A model generated the notes under the pieces. That model was given only the letters and a program-made list of their open reading frames with translations, did no database searches and was not told where the DNA came from. Positions 17,110-25,437 of a DNA stretch of 64,000 bases are shown here, one piece after another. Each line of letters begins with the position of its first letter. Positions within the stretch are counted from its first letter, which is position 1. Location: NCBI GenBank assembly GCA_016707445.1, contig JADJHR010000006.1:1-64000 (forward strand). Reading direction: 5' to 3'. The translations under genes and the position numbers were made by a program. The DNA comes from Rubrivivax sp. (GTDB lineage: Bacteria; Pseudomonadota; Gammaproteobacteria; Burkholderiales; Burkholderiaceae_C).

Positions 17110-17982
17110 GTGACTGTCGCCGTGACCGCAGGCAGCGCCGCCTGGCGGCCCGCCCTGGCCCTGAGCTTCAATGCCTTCGTCTGGGGTGTGTCGTGGTGGC
17201 CGCTGCGGCAGTTGCAGGGCGCCGGCCTGCACCCGTTGTGGGCCACGGCGCTGGTCTACATCGTGCCGGTGCTGCTGATCGCCCTGCGCAGCCCGCGCGC
17301 CTGTGGCGAGCTGCTGCGCACGCCCGGCCTGTGGTTGCTGGTGCTGGCCGCCGGCACCACCAACGCCAGCTTCAACTGGGCCATGACCATCGGCGACGTG
17401 GTGCGCGTGGTGTTGCTGTTCTATCTGATGCCGCTGTGGGCGGTACTGCTGGCGCGCGTGCTGCTGGGCGAGCACTTCAGCGCCATCGCGCTGCTGCGTG
17501 TGGCCCTGGCACTGACCGGTGCGGTCGTGGTGATGTGGCCGGCCGACGGCGGCTTGCCGCTGCCACGCAGCCTGGCCGATGGCCTGGCCCTGCTGGGCGG
17601 CTTCAGTTTCGCGCTCAACAATGTGATGCTGCGGCGCGAGGCCGCGCGCAGCACCGGCGCACGCGCGCTGGCCATGTTCCTCGGTGGCGCACTGGTATCG
17701 GCTGCACTGGCCCTGGCGTTGTCGACCGCCCCGCCACCCGCGCTGGCGTCCGGCTGGGTGCTGGGCGCGTTGGCACTGTCGTTCGCGTTCCTGGTCGGCA
17801 ACCTGGCGCTGCAATACGGTGCGGCCCGCCTGCCGGCCAATGCCACCGCCGTGATCATGATCACTGAGGTGCTGTTTGCCTCGGGCTCGGCGCTGCTGCT
17901 GGGCGCCGGTGTGCTGACACCGGCTCTGGCCGCGGGTGGTGTCCTGATCGTGCTGGCAGCATTGCTGGCAACGCGCGGCTAA
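17110..17982 (+). CDS. EamA/DMT-family permease
   Basis: 290-residue drug/metabolite-type transporter with ten predicted membrane helices in two repeats, including F-N-A-F-V-W-G-V-S-W and A-N-A-T-A-V-I-M-I-T-E-V-L-F, the latter the signature-like segment of the second EamA repeat. Substrate unknown; relatives export amino acids or metabolites. The start is GTG (17110, or 17122), 8 bases after lplT, so the pair is likely co-transcribed. Confidence 0.87.
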   Translation: MTVAVTAGSAAWRPALALSFNAFVWGVSWWPLRQLQGAGLHPLWATALVYIVPVLLIALRSPRACGELLRTPGLWLLVLAAGTTNASFNWAMTIGDVVRVVLLFYLMPLWAVLLARVLLGEHFSAIALLRVALALTGAVVVMWPADGGLPLPRSLADGLALLGGFSFALNNVMLRREAARSTGARALAMFLGGALVSAALALALSTAPPPALASGWVLGALALSFAFLVGNLALQYGAARLPANATAVIMITEVLFASGSALLLGAGVLTPALAAGGVLIVLAALLATRG

Positions 17983-18016
17983 CATCGCCGCGTTCGCAAC
18001 ACCGAAGGACCAACCC

Positions 18017-18508
18017 ATGGCCGAAGCGTCGATCTACGACTTCGAGGCGATGTCGATCGAGGGCAAGCCGGCCCATCTGTCGACGCAGCGCGGCAAGGTC
18101 ATCCTGATCGTCAACACGGCCAGCGCCTGCGGCTTCACGCCGCAGTTCGCGGGGCTGGAGCAGCTGTGGCAGGACTACCGTGACCGCGGCCTGGTGATCG
18201 TCGGCTTTCCGAGCAACGAATTCGGCCAGCAGGACCCAGGTAACAACGACGACATCGCCTCGTTCTGCCAGCTGAATTACGGCGTGAGCTTTCCGATGAT
18301 GTCCAAGGTGCAGGTCAACGGGACGCAGGCCCATCCGCTGTGGAAGTGGCTCACGGCCGAAGCGCCGGGCTTGCTGGGCAGCAAGGCCGTGAAGTGGAAC
18401 TTCACCAAGTTCCTCGTCGGCAAGGACGGCCGCGTCATCCGCCGTTATGCCCCCACCGACACCCCCGAGTCGCTTCGCAAAGACATCGAAACGGCGCTGG
18501 CCGCCTGA
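18017..18508 (+). CDS. Glutathione peroxidase
   Basis: Thiol peroxidase of 163 residues, cysteine-type. The peroxidatic Cys is residue 38 in N-T-A-S-A-C-G-F-T-P-Q. The Gln of F-P-S-N-E-F-G-Q-Q and the Trp-Asn of W-N-F-T-K-F complete the active site. It detoxifies hydroperoxides, probably with thioredoxin or glutathione. It precedes the aminotransferase by 19 bases. Confidence 0.95.
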   Translation: MAEASIYDFEAMSIEGKPAHLSTQRGKVILIVNTASACGFTPQFAGLEQLWQDYRDRGLVIVGFPSNEFGQQDPGNNDDIASFCQLNYGVSFPMMSKVQVNGTQAHPLWKWLTAEAPGLLGSKAVKWNFTKFLVGKDGRVIRRYAPTDTPESLRKDIETALAA

Positions 18509-18527
18509 AACCGGAAAGTCCCCTGCC

Positions 18528-19721
18528 ATGTTCCAACACCTCGACGCGTACGCCGGCGACCCCATCCTCAGCCTCAACGAGGACTTCCAGAAGGACCCGC
18601 GACCGCACAAGGTGAACCTGTCGATCGGCATCTACTTCGACGATGCCGGGCGCATCCCGGTGCTCGACAGCGTGCGCCAGGCCGAGGCGCAGATGCTGGC
18701 CGAGAGCGGCCCCAAACCCTACCTGCCGATCGAAGGGGCGGCCGCCGCACGCAGCGCCGTGCAGCAGCTGCTGTTCGGTGTCGACCACGAGGCCGTAACC
18801 GGTGGCCGCATCGCCACGCTGCAGACGGTGGGCTCCAGCGGGGGCCTGCGCGTCGGCGCCGACTTCATCAGGCGCTGGTTTCCCGACAGCGCGGTCTGGG
18901 TCAGCGACCCCACCTGGGACAACCACCGCGCGATGTTCGAAGGCGCCGGGCTGAAGGTGAACACCTACCCGTACTACGACGCGGCCACCGGCGGCCTGCG
19001 CTTCGACGCCATGCTCGACACGCTGCGCGACCTGCCGGTGCGCAGCGTCGTGCTGTTGCACGCCTGCTGCCACAACCCGACCGGCGTCGACCTGACGCGT
19101 GCGCAGTGGCAGGCACTGATGCCGGTGCTGCGCGAGCGCCAGCTGCTGCCCTACCTGGACCTGGCCTACCAGGGCTATGGCGAAGGCATCGTCGAAGACG
19201 CCTGGGCCGCGCGCGAACTGGCAGCGGCCGGCATCCGCTTCTTCATCGCCAACTCGTTCAGCAAGAGCATGAGCGTCTACGGTGAACGTGCCGGCGCCCT
19301 GAGCGTGGTCTGCGCCGACGCCGCCGAGGCTGGCCGTGTGCTGGGCCAGCTGAAGGCCACCGTGCGGCGCAACTATTCCAGCCCGGCCATCCATGCCGCC
19401 GGCATCGTGAGCCGCGTGCTGGGCGACCCGGCCCTGCGCAGCGCCTGGGAGCTCGACGTGGCGTCGATGCGCGAACGCATCCTTTCCATGCGACGCAGCC
19501 TGCACGGCGTGCTGTCGGCCAAGCTGCCGGGGCGCGACCTGGGTTACTTTCTCAGCCAGCGCGGCATGTTCAGCTACACGGGGATGTCGGCGGCGCAGGT
19601 GGACCGGCTGCGCGAGGAATTCGGCGTCTACCTGATTCGTTCGGGCCGCATGTGCGTTGCTGGGCTCAACACCGGCAACGTCGAACGCACGGCCAGCGCG
19701 ATGGCCGCCGTGCTGGCCTGA
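18528..19721 (+). CDS. tyrB: Aromatic amino acid aminotransferase (class I)
   Basis: Fold-type I PLP transaminase of 397 residues in the AspC/TyrB group. It has H-N-P-T-G in C-C-H-N-P-T-G, the PLP lysine in N-S-F-S-K-S-M (Lys about 246) and a substrate-binding R-S-G-R-M near the C-terminus. The S-K-S-M-S-V-Y-G-E-R-A-G stretch is typical of TyrB-like enzymes, which interconvert Tyr/Phe/Asp with their 2-oxoacids. AspC cannot be fully excluded. Confidence 0.93.
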   Translation: MFQHLDAYAGDPILSLNEDFQKDPRPHKVNLSIGIYFDDAGRIPVLDSVRQAEAQMLAESGPKPYLPIEGAAAARSAVQQLLFGVDHEAVTGGRIATLQTVGSSGGLRVGADFIRRWFPDSAVWVSDPTWDNHRAMFEGAGLKVNTYPYYDAATGGLRFDAMLDTLRDLPVRSVVLLHACCHNPTGVDLTRAQWQALMPVLRERQLLPYLDLAYQGYGEGIVEDAWAARELAAAGIRFFIANSFSKSMSVYGERAGALSVVCADAAEAGRVLGQLKATVRRNYSSPAIHAAGIVSRVLGDPALRSAWELDVASMRERILSMRRSLHGVLSAKLPGRDLGYFLSQRGMFSYTGMSAAQVDRLREEFGVYLIRSGRMCVAGLNTGNVERTASAMAAVLA

Positions 19722-20128
19722 TCAGGCTTCGCGCGCAGCCGCGCGTTGCACGCGCTCGCGCAGCCAGCGCTGGCCGGCAGAAAGCGCGCCGGCAGCACCG
19801 TCAGCAGGTCGGCCTCGCCGTCGAGCAGCAGGCGCCGCGGGTCGCGCGTCGTCAGCGGCAGGACGCGCACGGCCACCCTGGCCTGATCGGCCTGCAGTTC
19901 GCTCAGCAGCGGCCGGGCCAGCAGGGCTGCCGTCACATCGGCCATCACCAGCCAGAACAGCGACTCGCCGACCGCGCCCACCAGGCGCTTCAGTGCATGG
20001 CTGGCCGCCGGCTGCGTGATTGCCAGCCCGGCCGCGGTGCGCGTCAGGCTGCCGTCGGTCATCACGCGGTCAAAGACCCGCAGCAGGTTCAGGTCGAGGG
20101 CGCGAAAGCTGATGTGATGCCCGGCACA
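19722..20128 (-). pseudogene. LysR-family regulator remnant
   Basis: Minus-strand relic. The N-terminal helix-turn-helix is readable (A-L-D-L-N-L-L-R-V-F, then T-R-T-A-A-G-L-A-I-T-Q-P-A-A-S-H-A-L). After A-L-K-R-L, coding jumps directly to a fragment of the ligand-binding domain (G-E-S-L-F-W-L-V-M-A-D-V, L-L-L-D-G-E-A-D-L-L). The C-terminal tail Q-R-W-L-R-E-R-V-Q-R reappears in a shifted frame and stops at 19722. About 130 of the roughly 300 residues remain, and no ATG or GTG start is in frame (a TAA lies at 20126-20128). Multiple deletions argue for a real pseudogene. Confidence 0.8.
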
Positions 20129-20212
20129 TTATTGATTTGATGCATAGCTAAATGCACACCTTTCAACTTGAAGTATCAGGGTTAACACTAATATCTCGTC
20201 CTAGACACCCCC

Positions 20213-20224
20213 GATCCCGGGATC
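20213..20224. repeat. 12-base perfect palindrome GATCCCGGGATC
   Basis: It lies 16 bases upstream of the small gene at 20241, between it and the LysR remnant. The flanking stretch 20125-20205 is clearly more AT-rich than the surroundings. It could be an operator, or nothing. Confidence 0.3.
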
Positions 20225-20240
20225 CGTCCAGGAAGTTGAA

Positions 20241-20492
20241 ATGAGCCATACCCTTGTTCGCGTGTTGCACATCGAAACACCAGCCGTACCGCGCGGCGCC
20301 CAGCTGGTCGGGCAGCTGTTCAGCATGCTCGCCGCACCCATGCGCCGCTTGACGGCACCTGCAGCCGCCCCCACCCGCGCCGTGCAAGCTGCCGCCGTGC
20401 GCGAGATGGCCCGGCGGATGCAGGACAGCGATCCGGGCTTTGCCGCCGACCTGATGGCCGCCGCGGCCCGGCACGAGGCGCTGGACGACTGA
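20241..20492 (+). CDS. Small conserved-type hypothetical protein
   Basis: 83 residues, no signal or membrane segment. The C-terminal half, V-R-E-M-A-R-R-M-Q-D-S-D-P-G-F-A-A-D-L followed by A-A-A-x-R-H-E, is like a small family often seen in Burkholderiales (from memory). The N-terminus is Ala/Pro rich. AGGAAG precedes the start. Its AT-richer 5' region and divergence from the LysR remnant suggest it keeps its own promoter. Function unknown. Confidence 0.75.
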   Translation: MSHTLVRVLHIETPAVPRGAQLVGQLFSMLAAPMRRLTAPAAAPTRAVQAAAVREMARRMQDSDPGFAADLMAAAARHEALDD

Positions 20493-20539
20493 AGGCCTGG
20501 GCCCGGGCCTCAGCCGCGGCTGAGGCATCATCGCCGCCG

Positions 20540-21502
20540 ATGGGTGTCTTTCTCCTCAAGCGGCTGACCACCTTCGCGCTCACGCTGCTGGTGGCGTCCG
20601 CGGTGGTGTTCGCGGTGCTCGAACTGCTGCCGGGCAACGCGGCCGAGGTGATCCTGGGCGACACCGCCACGCCCGAGGCGGTGGCCGCACTGCAGGCCCG
20701 GCTCGGGCTGGACCGCCCGGCCTGGCAGCGCTACGCCGACTGGGTGGGCGGCTGGCTGCAGGGTCGCAGCGCCGACAGCGTCAGCTACGGGTCGCCGACC
20801 GCCGAACTGATCGCCGAACGCCTGCGCGTGACGGTGCCGTTGGCCGTGATGGCGATGGCGCTGACGACCGTGCTGGCCATCACGCTGGGGGTCTACGCCG
20901 CATCGCGCCACAACCGGCTGGGCGACGTGGGCGTGATGGCGGCCAGCCAGCTGGGCGTGGCGGTGCCGAACTTCTGGTTTGCGATCCTGCTGATCCTGGT
21001 GTTTGCGGTCAAGTTGCAATGGGTCAGCGCCGGCGGCTTTCCGGGCTGGACCGAGGACGAAGGCGGTGGCCTCTGGCAGGGCCTGCAGGCGCTGCTGCTG
21101 CCGGCACTGTCGCTGGCGCTGGTGCAGGCCGCGATCTTGGCGCGGGTGACCCGGTCGGCGGTGCTCGAGGTGATGCGTGAAGACTTCGTTCGCACCGCGC
21201 GCGCCAAGGGCCTGAGCCGGCGCCAGGCGCTGTGGCGCCATGTGCTGCGCAACGCCATGATTCCGGTACTGACCATCGGCGGGCTGCAGTTCGCCAACCT
21301 GATCACCGGCACCATCGTGGTCGAGAACGTGTTCGTGCTGCCCGGCATCGGCCGCCTGGTGTTCCAGGCCATCAGCAACCGCGACCTGGTGGTGGTGCGC
21401 GACGTGGTGATGCTGCTGGCCGGCGTGGTGGTGCTGGTCAACTTCGTGGTCGACGTGCTGTACGCCATCGTCGACCCGCGTCTGCGGCGGTCCGACGCAT
21501 GA
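20540..21502 (+). CDS. Peptide/nickel-type ABC transporter permease (DppB-like)
   Basis: 320-residue inner-membrane permease of the peptide/opine/nickel uptake family with about six membrane spans. Signs are the opening L-L-K-R-L and the EAA-loop segment D-F-V-R-T-A-R-A-K-G-L-S followed by the H-V-L-R-N-A-M-I-P coupling motif. It overlaps the next permease by 4 bases. No solute-binding protein gene is in the window next to it. Confidence 0.93.
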   Translation: MGVFLLKRLTTFALTLLVASAVVFAVLELLPGNAAEVILGDTATPEAVAALQARLGLDRPAWQRYADWVGGWLQGRSADSVSYGSPTAELIAERLRVTVPLAVMAMALTTVLAITLGVYAASRHNRLGDVGVMAASQLGVAVPNFWFAILLILVFAVKLQWVSAGGFPGWTEDEGGGLWQGLQALLLPALSLALVQAAILARVTRSAVLEVMREDFVRTARAKGLSRRQALWRHVLRNAMIPVLTIGGLQFANLITGTIVVENVFVLPGIGRLVFQAISNRDLVVVRDVVMLLAGVVVLVNFVVDVLYAIVDPRLRRSDA

Positions 21503-22332
21503 ACGGCGGCCAGCGCGCGCTGCGCCACCCCAGCTTCGTGGTCGGCGCCGCACTCAGCCTGGCGCTGGCGCTGGCAGCCCTGCTGTCTCTGGTGTGGCAG
21601 CCGCATCCGCCGACCGAGATCGACATGAGTGCCAAGCTGCAGGGGCCGAGCATGACGCACTGGCTGGGCACCGACCCCTTCGGCCGCGACATCGCCTCGC
21701 AGCTGCTGGTGGGCGCGCAGAACAGCATCCTGGTCGGCGTGATCGCGGTCGGCATCGGGCTGTCGGTGGGGGTGGCACTGGGCTGCGTGGCCGCCGCGCG
21801 CCGCGGCTGGTTGGAAGAGCTGATCATGCGCGCCAGCGATTTCACGTTCGCGTTTCCGGCCTTGTTGACGGCGATCATGCTGACCGCGATCTACGGCCCT
21901 GGCCTGGTGATGAGCATCGTGGCCATCGGCATCTTCAACATCCCGGTGTTCGCGCGCATCACGCGCGGCGCGGCCAACGCCGTGTGGGCACGTGAATACG
22001 TGCTGGCCGCGCGCGCCGCCGGCAAGGGCGCCTGGCGCATCACGATCGACCACGTGCTGCCCAACATCGCCAGCCAGCTGATCGTGCAGGCGTCGATCTC
22101 GTTTGCCACCGCCATCCTGGCCGAGGCGGCGCTGTCGTACCTGGGCTTGGGCACACAGCCGCCACAGCCGAGCTGGGGGCGCATGCTCAGCGAAGCGCAG
22201 ACCCTGCTGTTCCAGGCCCCATGGCTGGCCGTTTATCCTGGTGTGGCGATCGTGCTGTCGGTGCTGGGCCTGAACCTGGTCGGCGACGGCCTGCGCGACC
22301 TGCTCGACCCAAAATTGGCCCGCAGACGCTGA
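21499..22332 (+). CDS. Peptide/nickel-type ABC transporter permease (DppC-like)
   Basis: 277-residue partner permease. The periplasmic loop has the family's H-W-L-G-T-D-P-F-G-R-D motif. The EAA loop reads E-Y-V-L-A-A-R-A-A-G-K-G with H-V-L-P-N-I after it, and S-Y-L-G-L-G closes the core. The start ATG overlaps the upstream stop (ATGA). It forms the channel with the DppB-like subunit; the ATPases lie 3.1 kb downstream. Confidence 0.93.
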   Translation: MNGGQRALRHPSFVVGAALSLALALAALLSLVWQPHPPTEIDMSAKLQGPSMTHWLGTDPFGRDIASQLLVGAQNSILVGVIAVGIGLSVGVALGCVAAARRGWLEELIMRASDFTFAFPALLTAIMLTAIYGPGLVMSIVAIGIFNIPVFARITRGAANAVWAREYVLAARAAGKGAWRITIDHVLPNIASQLIVQASISFATAILAEAALSYLGLGTQPPQPSWGRMLSEAQTLLFQAPWLAVYPGVAIVLSVLGLNLVGDGLRDLLDPKLARRR

Positions 22333-22358
22333 ACAGTACGCCGAAGACCGGAGCAGAC

Positions 22359-22997
22359 ATGAAGATCGAATTCGTTTCCGACGTGGCCTGCCCCTGGTGC
22401 GCGATCGGCCTCAATGCGCTTGAGCGCGCCTTGCAGGCGATCGGCCCCGAGATCGCGGTCGAGTTGTCGTTCCAGCCGTTCGAGCTCAATCCGACGATGG
22501 ACGCCGAAGGCGCCGACACCGTGCAGTACCTGGTGGCCAAGTACGGCCTCACGCCCGAGCAGATCGCCAAGAACCAGGCCGCAATCCGCCAGCGCGGTGC
22601 CGAGGTGGGCTTCGAATTCGGGCCGCGCAACCGCGTCTGGAGCACCTTTGACGCGCACCGGCTGCTGTGCTGGGCCGAAGAGGCCGGGCATCAGCGAGAA
22701 CTCAAGCATGCGCTGCTGAAGGCCTATCACGGCCAGGGTCGCAACCCGAGCGACGCCACGGTGCTGCTTGAACTGGTGGCCGAGGTCGGTCTGGATCCAG
22801 TGCGCGCCAAGGCCATCCTGGCCGGCGACGAGTACGCCGCCGCGGTGCGCGAGCGCGAGCAGTTCTGGCAGGGCGCCGGCATCCACTCGGTGCCGGCGGT
22901 CGTGATCGACCGCCGGCACCTGATCTCGGGCGGCCAGCCGCCTGAAGTCTTCGAGCAGGCACTGCGCAAGATCGCCGCCGGCGCGGCCACCGCGTGA
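22359..22997 (+). CDS. DsbA-family (FrnE-type) oxidoreductase
   Basis: 212-residue cytoplasmic thioredoxin-fold protein with C-P-W-C at about 11-14 and the FrnE-type pattern R-V-W-S-T-F-D-A-H-R-L and G-I-H-S-V-P-A near the cis-Pro. FrnE relatives act in oxidative-stress response as disulfide isomerases. No signal peptide. GGAG precedes the start. It sits 26 bases after the permease but is functionally unrelated to transport. Confidence 0.9.
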   Translation: MKIEFVSDVACPWCAIGLNALERALQAIGPEIAVELSFQPFELNPTMDAEGADTVQYLVAKYGLTPEQIAKNQAAIRQRGAEVGFEFGPRNRVWSTFDAHRLLCWAEEAGHQRELKHALLKAYHGQGRNPSDATVLLELVAEVGLDPVRAKAILAGDEYAAAVREREQFWQGAGIHSVPAVVIDRRHLISGGQPPEVFEQALRKIAAGAATA

Positions 22998-23048
22998 GGG
23001 CCCGCAACATGCGGTCACGAGGTAAATCTGTGTAGGACGGTCGCCGAT

Positions 23049-23066
23049 AACGCGCCGTGGCGCGTT
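23049..23066. repeat. 8-base perfect inverted repeat (AACGCGCC/GGCGCGTT)
   Basis: Near-continuous palindrome with a 2-base centre, 30 bases before the small lipoprotein gene. It may be an operator or a leader hairpin of that gene. No T-run follows, so it is not a clear terminator. Confidence 0.35.
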
Positions 23067-23096
23067 GTACGGGTTTCTGCAATGCAGGAGCTCGAC

Positions 23097-23441
23097 ATGA
23101 CCAACAACCGTGCACGGCTGGCTCTCGTCGGCGCACTCGCCTTCACCCTGGCAGGCTGCGTGATTGCACCGCTGGGCGGCTACCGCACTTCAGCCTACGG
23201 CGGCGAAGTGGGCCCAGTGGTGGACGTGCCACCACCGCAGGCGCAATACGAGGCGGTACCCGCCGCGCCCGGCGTCGGCTATGTCTGGATCGGCGGCTAC
23301 TGGGGCTGGAACCTCGGCCGCCATGTCTGGATCGGTGGCCGCTGGGCGTCGCCGCCGGCCGGCTACCGCGGCTGGGCGCCCGGCTATTGGGGTCGACACG
23401 ACCGCGGCTGGCGCTGGAACGGCGGCCACTGGCGCCGATAG
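23097..23441 (+). CDS. YXWXXGXW-repeat lipoprotein
   Basis: 114 residues: a lipoprotein signal with L-A-G-C at about residues 18-21, then aromatic, glycine-rich repeats (Y-V-W-I-G-G-Y-W, H-V-W-I-G-G-R-W, W-A-P-G-Y-W, W-N-G-G-H-W). This is the YXWXXGXW repeat family of small outer-membrane or periplasmic lipoproteins, of unknown function. AGGAG precedes ATG 23097, which is preferred to ATG 23082. It converges on the LysR gene. Confidence 0.9.
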   Translation: MTNNRARLALVGALAFTLAGCVIAPLGGYRTSAYGGEVGPVVDVPPPQAQYEAVPAAPGVGYVWIGGYWGWNLGRHVWIGGRWASPPAGYRGWAPGYWGRHDRGWRWNGGHWRR

Positions 23442-23452
23442 ATCAACCCCGT

Positions 23453-24355
23453 TCAGCCGGCCAGCGCCGGCGGGATGGCCAGCGCCAGGAAGTCGTACAC
23501 GCGCCGCACCAGCGGGTTGCCGCGGATCTCGCGGTGCACCGTCAGCCAGCAGTGCAGCGTCGGGATCTTCAGCATCGGCAGCAGGGCCTGCACGCCAGGC
23601 CACTGCGCGATGTTGTAGCCGGCGACGAAACCGATGCCGGCGCCGGCGGCCACCAGCCGGCCGTAGCTGACCTGGTCGTCGGTGCGCAACGCAAATGCGT
23701 CACGCGTGACCGGTGTCCCCATGGCGGCAAAGCCACGCAGCATCGCGTCGTCACGGTCGAAACCGATCAGGCGATGCCGAAGCAGGTCTGCCGGCACGCG
23801 CGGCGTGCCGGCGCGCGCCAGGTAGTCGCGGTGCGCCGCAGCCACGATGGCGATCTCGCCCAGCTTGCGTGCCACCAGCGACTGCTGCACCGGCCGCACC
23901 ATGCGCACCGCGATGTCGGCCTCGCGGCGCAGCAGGTTGGACAGCGCGTTCGATGCCACCAGCTCGATCTGGATGCCCGGCTCGGCACGCTGCAACTCGG
24001 CCAGCAGCGGCGGCAGCAGCCACACCGCGGCCACCTCGCTGGTGGTAATGCGCACCGTGCCACTGGCGGCGGCGCGGCGGCCGGCCAGCGCCTGGCCCAG
24101 CGCATCGGCACCCAGGGCCATCTGGCGTGCCGGCTCGGCGATCGCCAGGGCCAATGCGGTCGGCGTCACGCCGCGACCGGTGCGCTCGAACAGCGGCGCG
24201 CCCAGCTGCGATTCCAGCAGCGTCACCTGGCGACTGAGCGTGGGCTGCTGCGCCCCCAGGCGGCGCGCGGCACCCAGCACACTGCCTGCATCCAGCACGG
24301 CCAGGAAGCTGCGCACCAGGGTCCAGTCGAAAGCGTCGAGGCGAACATTGCGCAT
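23453..24355 (-). CDS. LysR-family transcriptional regulator
   Basis: 300-residue LTTR with an N-terminal winged helix (D-W-T-L-V-R-S-F-L-A-V, G-S-V-L-G-A-A-R-R-L, Q-P-T-L-S-R-Q-V) and a full substrate-binding domain (G-T-V-R-I-T-T-S-E, then D-I-A-V-R-M). It is divergent from the SDR-type gene at 24449, the classical arrangement for a LysR target. The 93-base gap is the likely control region. ATG 24367 is an alternative start. Confidence 0.92.
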   Translation of the reverse strand: MRNVRLDAFDWTLVRSFLAVLDAGSVLGAARRLGAQQPTLSRQVTLLESQLGAPLFERTGRGVTPTALALAIAEPARQMALGADALGQALAGRRAAASGTVRITTSEVAAVWLLPPLLAELQRAEPGIQIELVASNALSNLLRREADIAVRMVRPVQQSLVARKLGEIAIVAAAHRDYLARAGTPRVPADLLRHRLIGFDRDDAMLRGFAAMGTPVTRDAFALRTDDQVSYGRLVAAGAGIGFVAGYNIAQWPGVQALLPMLKIPTLHCWLTVHREIRGNPLVRRVYDFLALAIPPALAG

Positions 24356-24448
24356 ACGAAACTGCATATCTGAGGTACAGACTTCAGCCATTGTTGCAGA
24401 GCGCTGGCACGCCCACACTGAGGCCATCGTCACCGCCTGGAGCCTTGC

Positions 24449-25434
24449 ATGCCCCGACCCACCGTTCTCGTCCTCGGCGCCGCCGGCCGCTTCGGCGCCG
24501 CTGCCGCGCAAGCCTTCGCCGCGGCGGGTTGGCAAGTGCTGGCGCAGCAGCGGCGTGCTGCTGCCAAAGGGCAGCGGCCGGATGTGCAGGTCATCGACAC
24601 ACCGCTGGCCGACACCGATGCCCTGGCGGCCCGGGCGCGCGGCGCCAGCGTCGTCGTCCATGCCGTCAACCCGGTCTACACGCGCTGGGATGCCGAGCTG
24701 CTGCCGCTGTTGCGGCAGGGTCTGGCGGTGACCGAACGGCTGGGCGCGCGCTTCATGCTGCCGGGCAATGTGTACAACCACGGCAGCCAGATGCCGGCGC
24801 TGCTGTCCGAGGACACGCCGATGCGGCCCGACACCGCCAAGGGCGAGCTGCGCGTGGCGATGGAAGCCGACTGCAACGCACCGCCGAACGCGGCCTGGAC
24901 AGCGTGGTGATCCGCGCCGGCGATTTTTTCGGCGGCGGCAGCGGCACCTGGATCGACCAGGCGATTGCCAAGGACCTTGCACGCGGCAAGCTGGTCTACC
25001 CCGGCCCGCTGGACCGGATGCACGCCTGGGCCTACCTGCCCGACCTGGCGCGGGCCTTCGTTGCCGTGGCGCACACCGGCGGCCATCGCGGTTGCCTGCG
25101 CCTGCACTTCGAAGGCCATTCGGTCAACGGGCAGGACTTCATCGCGGCACTGCAGGAGGCCGCCACGTCGCTTGGCCTGCGCCCCGAACGCGGCTTCAGG
25201 CTGGGCACCATGCCCTGGGGTCTGATCCGCATGATCGGATGGGTCAACCCCATGATGCGTGAGGTCGCGCGCATGAGCTACCTGTGGCGGGTGCCGCACG
25301 CGCTGGACGGCCGCGCCCTGCAACGCCTGGTCGGTCCGCTGCCGACCACACCGCTGGTCAGCGCCCTGCGCGATACGCTGCTTGGCCTGGACCTGGGATC
25401 ACCCGAGACCGACGCCCAAGTCCGCTATCGTTGA
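24449..25434 (+). pseudogene. NAD-dependent epimerase/dehydratase-type SDR, frameshifted
   Basis: Extended SDR of about 328 residues when repaired. The N-terminal part has the cofactor loop L-G-A-A-G-R-F-G, V-V-H-A-V-N-P and L-P-G-N-V-Y. The C-terminal part, V-I-R-A-G-D-F-F-G-G-G, continues in another frame. The reading frame breaks near 24870, where adding one base restores it. Either a recent one-base loss or a sequence error. It is divergent from the LysR gene that probably controls it, and followed directly by the ABC ATPases. Confidence 0.85.
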
Positions 25435-25437
25435 AGG

